From Solobacterium moorei (GTDB lineage: Bacteria > Bacillota_I > Bacilli_A > Erysipelotrichales > Erysipelotrichaceae): 64,000 bases of DNA. Positions within the stretch are counted from its first letter, which is position 1. The number at the start of each line of letters is the position of its first letter. Shown here in pieces: positions 62,033 to 64,000 of the stretch. The DNA lies in the NCBI RefSeq assembly GCF_036323475.1, contig NZ_AP028934.1, forward strand, positions 2,294,001 to 2,358,000. Direction: 5' to 3'. The translations under genes and the position numbers were made by a program. The notes below the pieces were generated by a model, which was given only the letters and a program-made list of their open reading frames with translations, was not told the DNA's origin and did not search any database.

Positions 62033-64000
62033 TTGTTTTGAAGAAAATATTGAAGTCGATCATTTGGGGGATTGCCTATGTGATTGTTGCATACTTTCTT
62101 GCTATGCAGATAGCATGGCTTTTATCTTACAGAGATGATCTGATGGGATTTATTGATGCGATCAATGTGCGGCATGTCTGTCTGGATCCGGCAATCATGT
62201 TCTGGCAGGGGAATGCAGAATACTTCCGCCTGGTAACATATCTGATTCTGGCCGGACTGCTGTACTTTTTGACCATGTCATTGCGGCCGTCTAAGACAGA
62301 AAGAGAAATGCGTGCGATGAAGCGGCGATTGACGCATGAAGAAATGGATTCATATACACATATTGCAAGCAGGCACGAGGCTAAAAAAGGATTGCAGCGC
62401 TTCCGCTTCGATGCGGATGGAAGACAGGATCATAAGTTTGTTTCCGCCAAAAAGTATTATAAAGATGTCCGGTGGTGGTTTGGCAATGCGGCATTTTTGA
62501 TTCAGTTTGTATCAGCAGTGGTCATTGTTATGATCACAATAAAAAATCTGATCAACCGGATAGGTCAATATATTCCGTCAAACATGCTGCGGATTCAATT
62601 AACACTGCCGGCAGTTTTGGATCATATGTTCTTTTATATTGTGATCTTTTTGGGACTGCTAATCCTGGAGATTCTGATCAGCTCTAATGTATGGGAAAAA
62701 TCAGCCCGGAAGCTGTTCAAGGATAAATTAACGATGATCAAAGATACGATTCGGCAGCGAAGAGAGCTGAAGCAGCTGATCAAAAGCGGACATATTCAAC
62801 AGATCGAGGCGAATATGGGAAATTGGAGAACAGATCTGCTGTTGAGATGGAATGCGGTATATGTACTGCTCAGACCGCATATCAAAGATTATGCTGATTT
62901 TGTATTCAACCCGCAGAAACACTTGTGGAATAAACTGGTACAGCGTTTGAAGCTCTCCGATAAATGGAAAGTAAATGAATACAGATGGTTTAATATCAAT
63001 GGGGAAGATACGAATCGAAGATGCGGCTTGCCGATGGAAACATCAAGATCATGTACTTACGTGGATCCGGATGATAATCACAGTCTGGTCATTGGTACAA
63101 CGAACTCCGGTAAGACAACTACGGTAGTGCATGGCTTTATTGAAGGTGTGCGCATTGGCAGATCAAACATGTTTGTCAATGATATTAAAAAGAATCTGTT
63201 ACAGGCGCATTACGGACGCTTGAAGGCGGACGGGTACAATGTTATTGTTCTGGATTTTGTGGATCCGGCGAAATCTGAATGCTGGAATCCTTTTGGAATC
63301 GTATATGCAAAATACCGGGAAGCACAGCAAGCAGCGGATCAGTGCTGGAAAAATGAAAATGAACGGGGAAATTACCTAGAGATAAAGAAACAATACCTCT
63401 TGCTGCAGGCAAAGATGCTGCAAGTAAATAAAGAATTTGCCAAAGACCTAGATTCGGAAGACAAAGATCAGCAGCAAAAAGCCAAGGCGGCGATCGATCC
63501 GGTCGAAAAACGATATAACCAGCTGAAGAAACAAAAGATGATGATCGAAGAATCACCGAACTTTCCAAGACCGGATCTTTCTGATGCCAATGAACAGTTG
63601 ACGGATATTTGCCGGACACTGTGTGAAGAAAAAACATCAAAAGCACACTTCTGGCAACAGGCACAGCGGCTCATGGAAGGATGTGTGTCTTTTCTTTTGG
63701 AGTATGAGTATGTTGATGATGACGGGAACATTTGCCAGTTGGATGAAGATCAGATCAACTTCCCGAATATCAATGCACTTGCAAGCGAGGGTTTTTCTAC
63801 CGTTGATACACCATCCGGAAGGATGTTCCTGTTAATGTGGTATCTGCAAAATCTCCGTAATGTGACAGATCGATCTTATGAAAGACTGATCACGATATGT
63901 TATACGGGTGCAGACGAAAGAGGATCCATTCTGTCTACGTTCTCCAATAAAATGCAGATAGGTATGATCAATGAACGTGTCAGAAAGATGACCTCAAAGA
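62029..64000 (+). CDS. VirD4/TraG-type coupling protein (5' part)
   Basis: The frame is open to the window end (657 codons), so this is the first part of a type IV coupling protein. Two membrane segments near the N-terminus (about residues 6-30 and 60-85) are followed by two more before residue 220. The Walker A motif GTTNSGKTT is at about residue 356. The following NDIKKNLLQAHYGRL and VIVLDFVDPAKSECWNPFG are typical of the family. AGAGGTGA precedes the ATG. It links the relaxase-DNA complex to the VirB4/VirB6 channel. GC-richer codon use than the genes before it. Confidence 0.92.
   Translation, partial: MIVLKKILKSIIWGIAYVIVAYFLAMQIAWLLSYRDDLMGFIDAINVRHVCLDPAIMFWQGNAEYFRLVTYLILAGLLYFLTMSLRPSKTEREMRAMKRRLTHEEMDSYTHIASRHEAKKGLQRFRFDADGRQDHKFVSAKKYYKDVRWWFGNAAFLIQFVSAVVIVMITIKNLINRIGQYIPSNMLRIQLTLPAVLDHMFFYIVIFLGLLILEILISSNVWEKSARKLFKDKLTMIKDTIRQRRELKQLIKSGHIQQIEANMGNWRTDLLLRWNAVYVLLRPHIKDYADFVFNPQKHLWNKLVQRLKLSDKWKVNEYRWFNINGEDTNRRCGLPMETSRSCTYVDPDDNHSLVIGTTNSGKTTTVVHGFIEGVRIGRSNMFVNDIKKNLLQAHYGRLKADGYNVIVLDFVDPAKSECWNPFGIVYAKYREAQQAADQCWKNENERGNYLEIKKQYLLLQAKMLQVNKEFAKDLDSEDKDQQQKAKAAIDPVEKRYNQLKKQKMMIEESPNFPRPDLSDANEQLTDICRTLCEEKTSKAHFWQQAQRLMEGCVSFLLEYEYVDDDGNICQLDEDQINFPNINALASEGFSTVDTPSGRMFLLMWYLQNLRNVTDRSYERLITICYTGADERGSILSTFSNKMQIGMINERVRKMTSK

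Larger units (their letters stand above)
30600..64000 (+). mobile_element. Integrative conjugative element or integrated plasmid (left part)
   Basis: The segment carries partition genes, SSB, antirestriction, a full set of Gram-positive type IV secretion genes (VirB2-like, VirB6-like, PrgI, VirB4, NlpC/P60), a MobL relaxase, and a VirD4 coupling protein. It also has its own dispersed hairpin repeat, absent from the first 30 kb. The left boundary is only bracketed, between the MerR gene (30496) and the first element-like genes. No integrase or attachment site is visible, and the right end is outside the window. Confidence 0.85.

Overview
The window looks like a low-GC Gram-positive (Firmicutes) chromosome carrying the left part of a conjugative element. 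The AT-rich DNA, strong GGAGG ribosome-binding sites, M18/M29/C69 peptidases, an IS30-type insertion sequence and the branched-chain amino acid ABC operon suit a gut or oral Erysipelotrichia-like or related host. That placement is an inference; no rRNA or tRNA is present to test it.

Region 1 (1 to about 30.5 kb) is ordinary chromosome. It holds, in order: the end of an SPFH/stomatin gene with a small membrane protein; a Cof-type HAD phosphatase and a DUF1294 protein; a C69 dipeptidase; a NatAB-like ABC exporter; an IS30-family element; a GNAT-HAD fusion; sbcC and sbcD; two tandem DUF4003-like paralogs; M18 and M29 aminopeptidases; a membrane protein with a possible EF-Tu domain II-like barrel; a solitary prepilin peptidase; a TVP38/DedA-like protein; a CBS-ACT protein next to a complete livJHMGF-type transporter operon; a DUF5131 protein; and a MerR-regulated ABC exporter.

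Region 2 (about 30.6 kb to the end) is the left part of an integrative conjugative element or integrated conjugative plasmid. Its end and its integrase lie outside the window. It starts with a DNA-binding regulator behind an attenuator-like leader, then an atypical ParA/ParB pair and a run of small genes. Three of these small genes are near-paralogous XRE-type regulators. A surface-protein section follows, with a five-repeat SpaA/Cna-B adhesin. Next come SSB, a RadC-ArdC fusion, a lipoprotein gene with an apparent frameshift, and a ToxN/AbiQ-like toxin gene behind a two-copy structured RNA with its own promoter and terminator (a candidate type III toxin-antitoxin or phage-defence locus). The mating machinery comes last: VirB2-like pilin, VirB6-like channel split by an in-frame stop, PrgI, VirB4 ATPase, NlpC/P60 hydrolase, a sortase-B-like protein that has lost its catalytic residues, a ribbon-helix-helix protein behind an iteron array, a MobL-type relaxase, and the start of a VirD4 coupling protein.

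The most unusual feature is a dispersed perfect hairpin, GGGGGCG-AAA-CGCCCCC. There are eleven short copies and three long or degenerate ones, all inside region 2. Most sit just ahead of a ribosome-binding site. Three lie in frame inside proteins, where they read GGETPP or GGVTPP. Together with the ToxN-like/RNA locus and the repeated 'XRE regulator - hairpin - membrane protein' unit, this is the part of the window most likely to be new.
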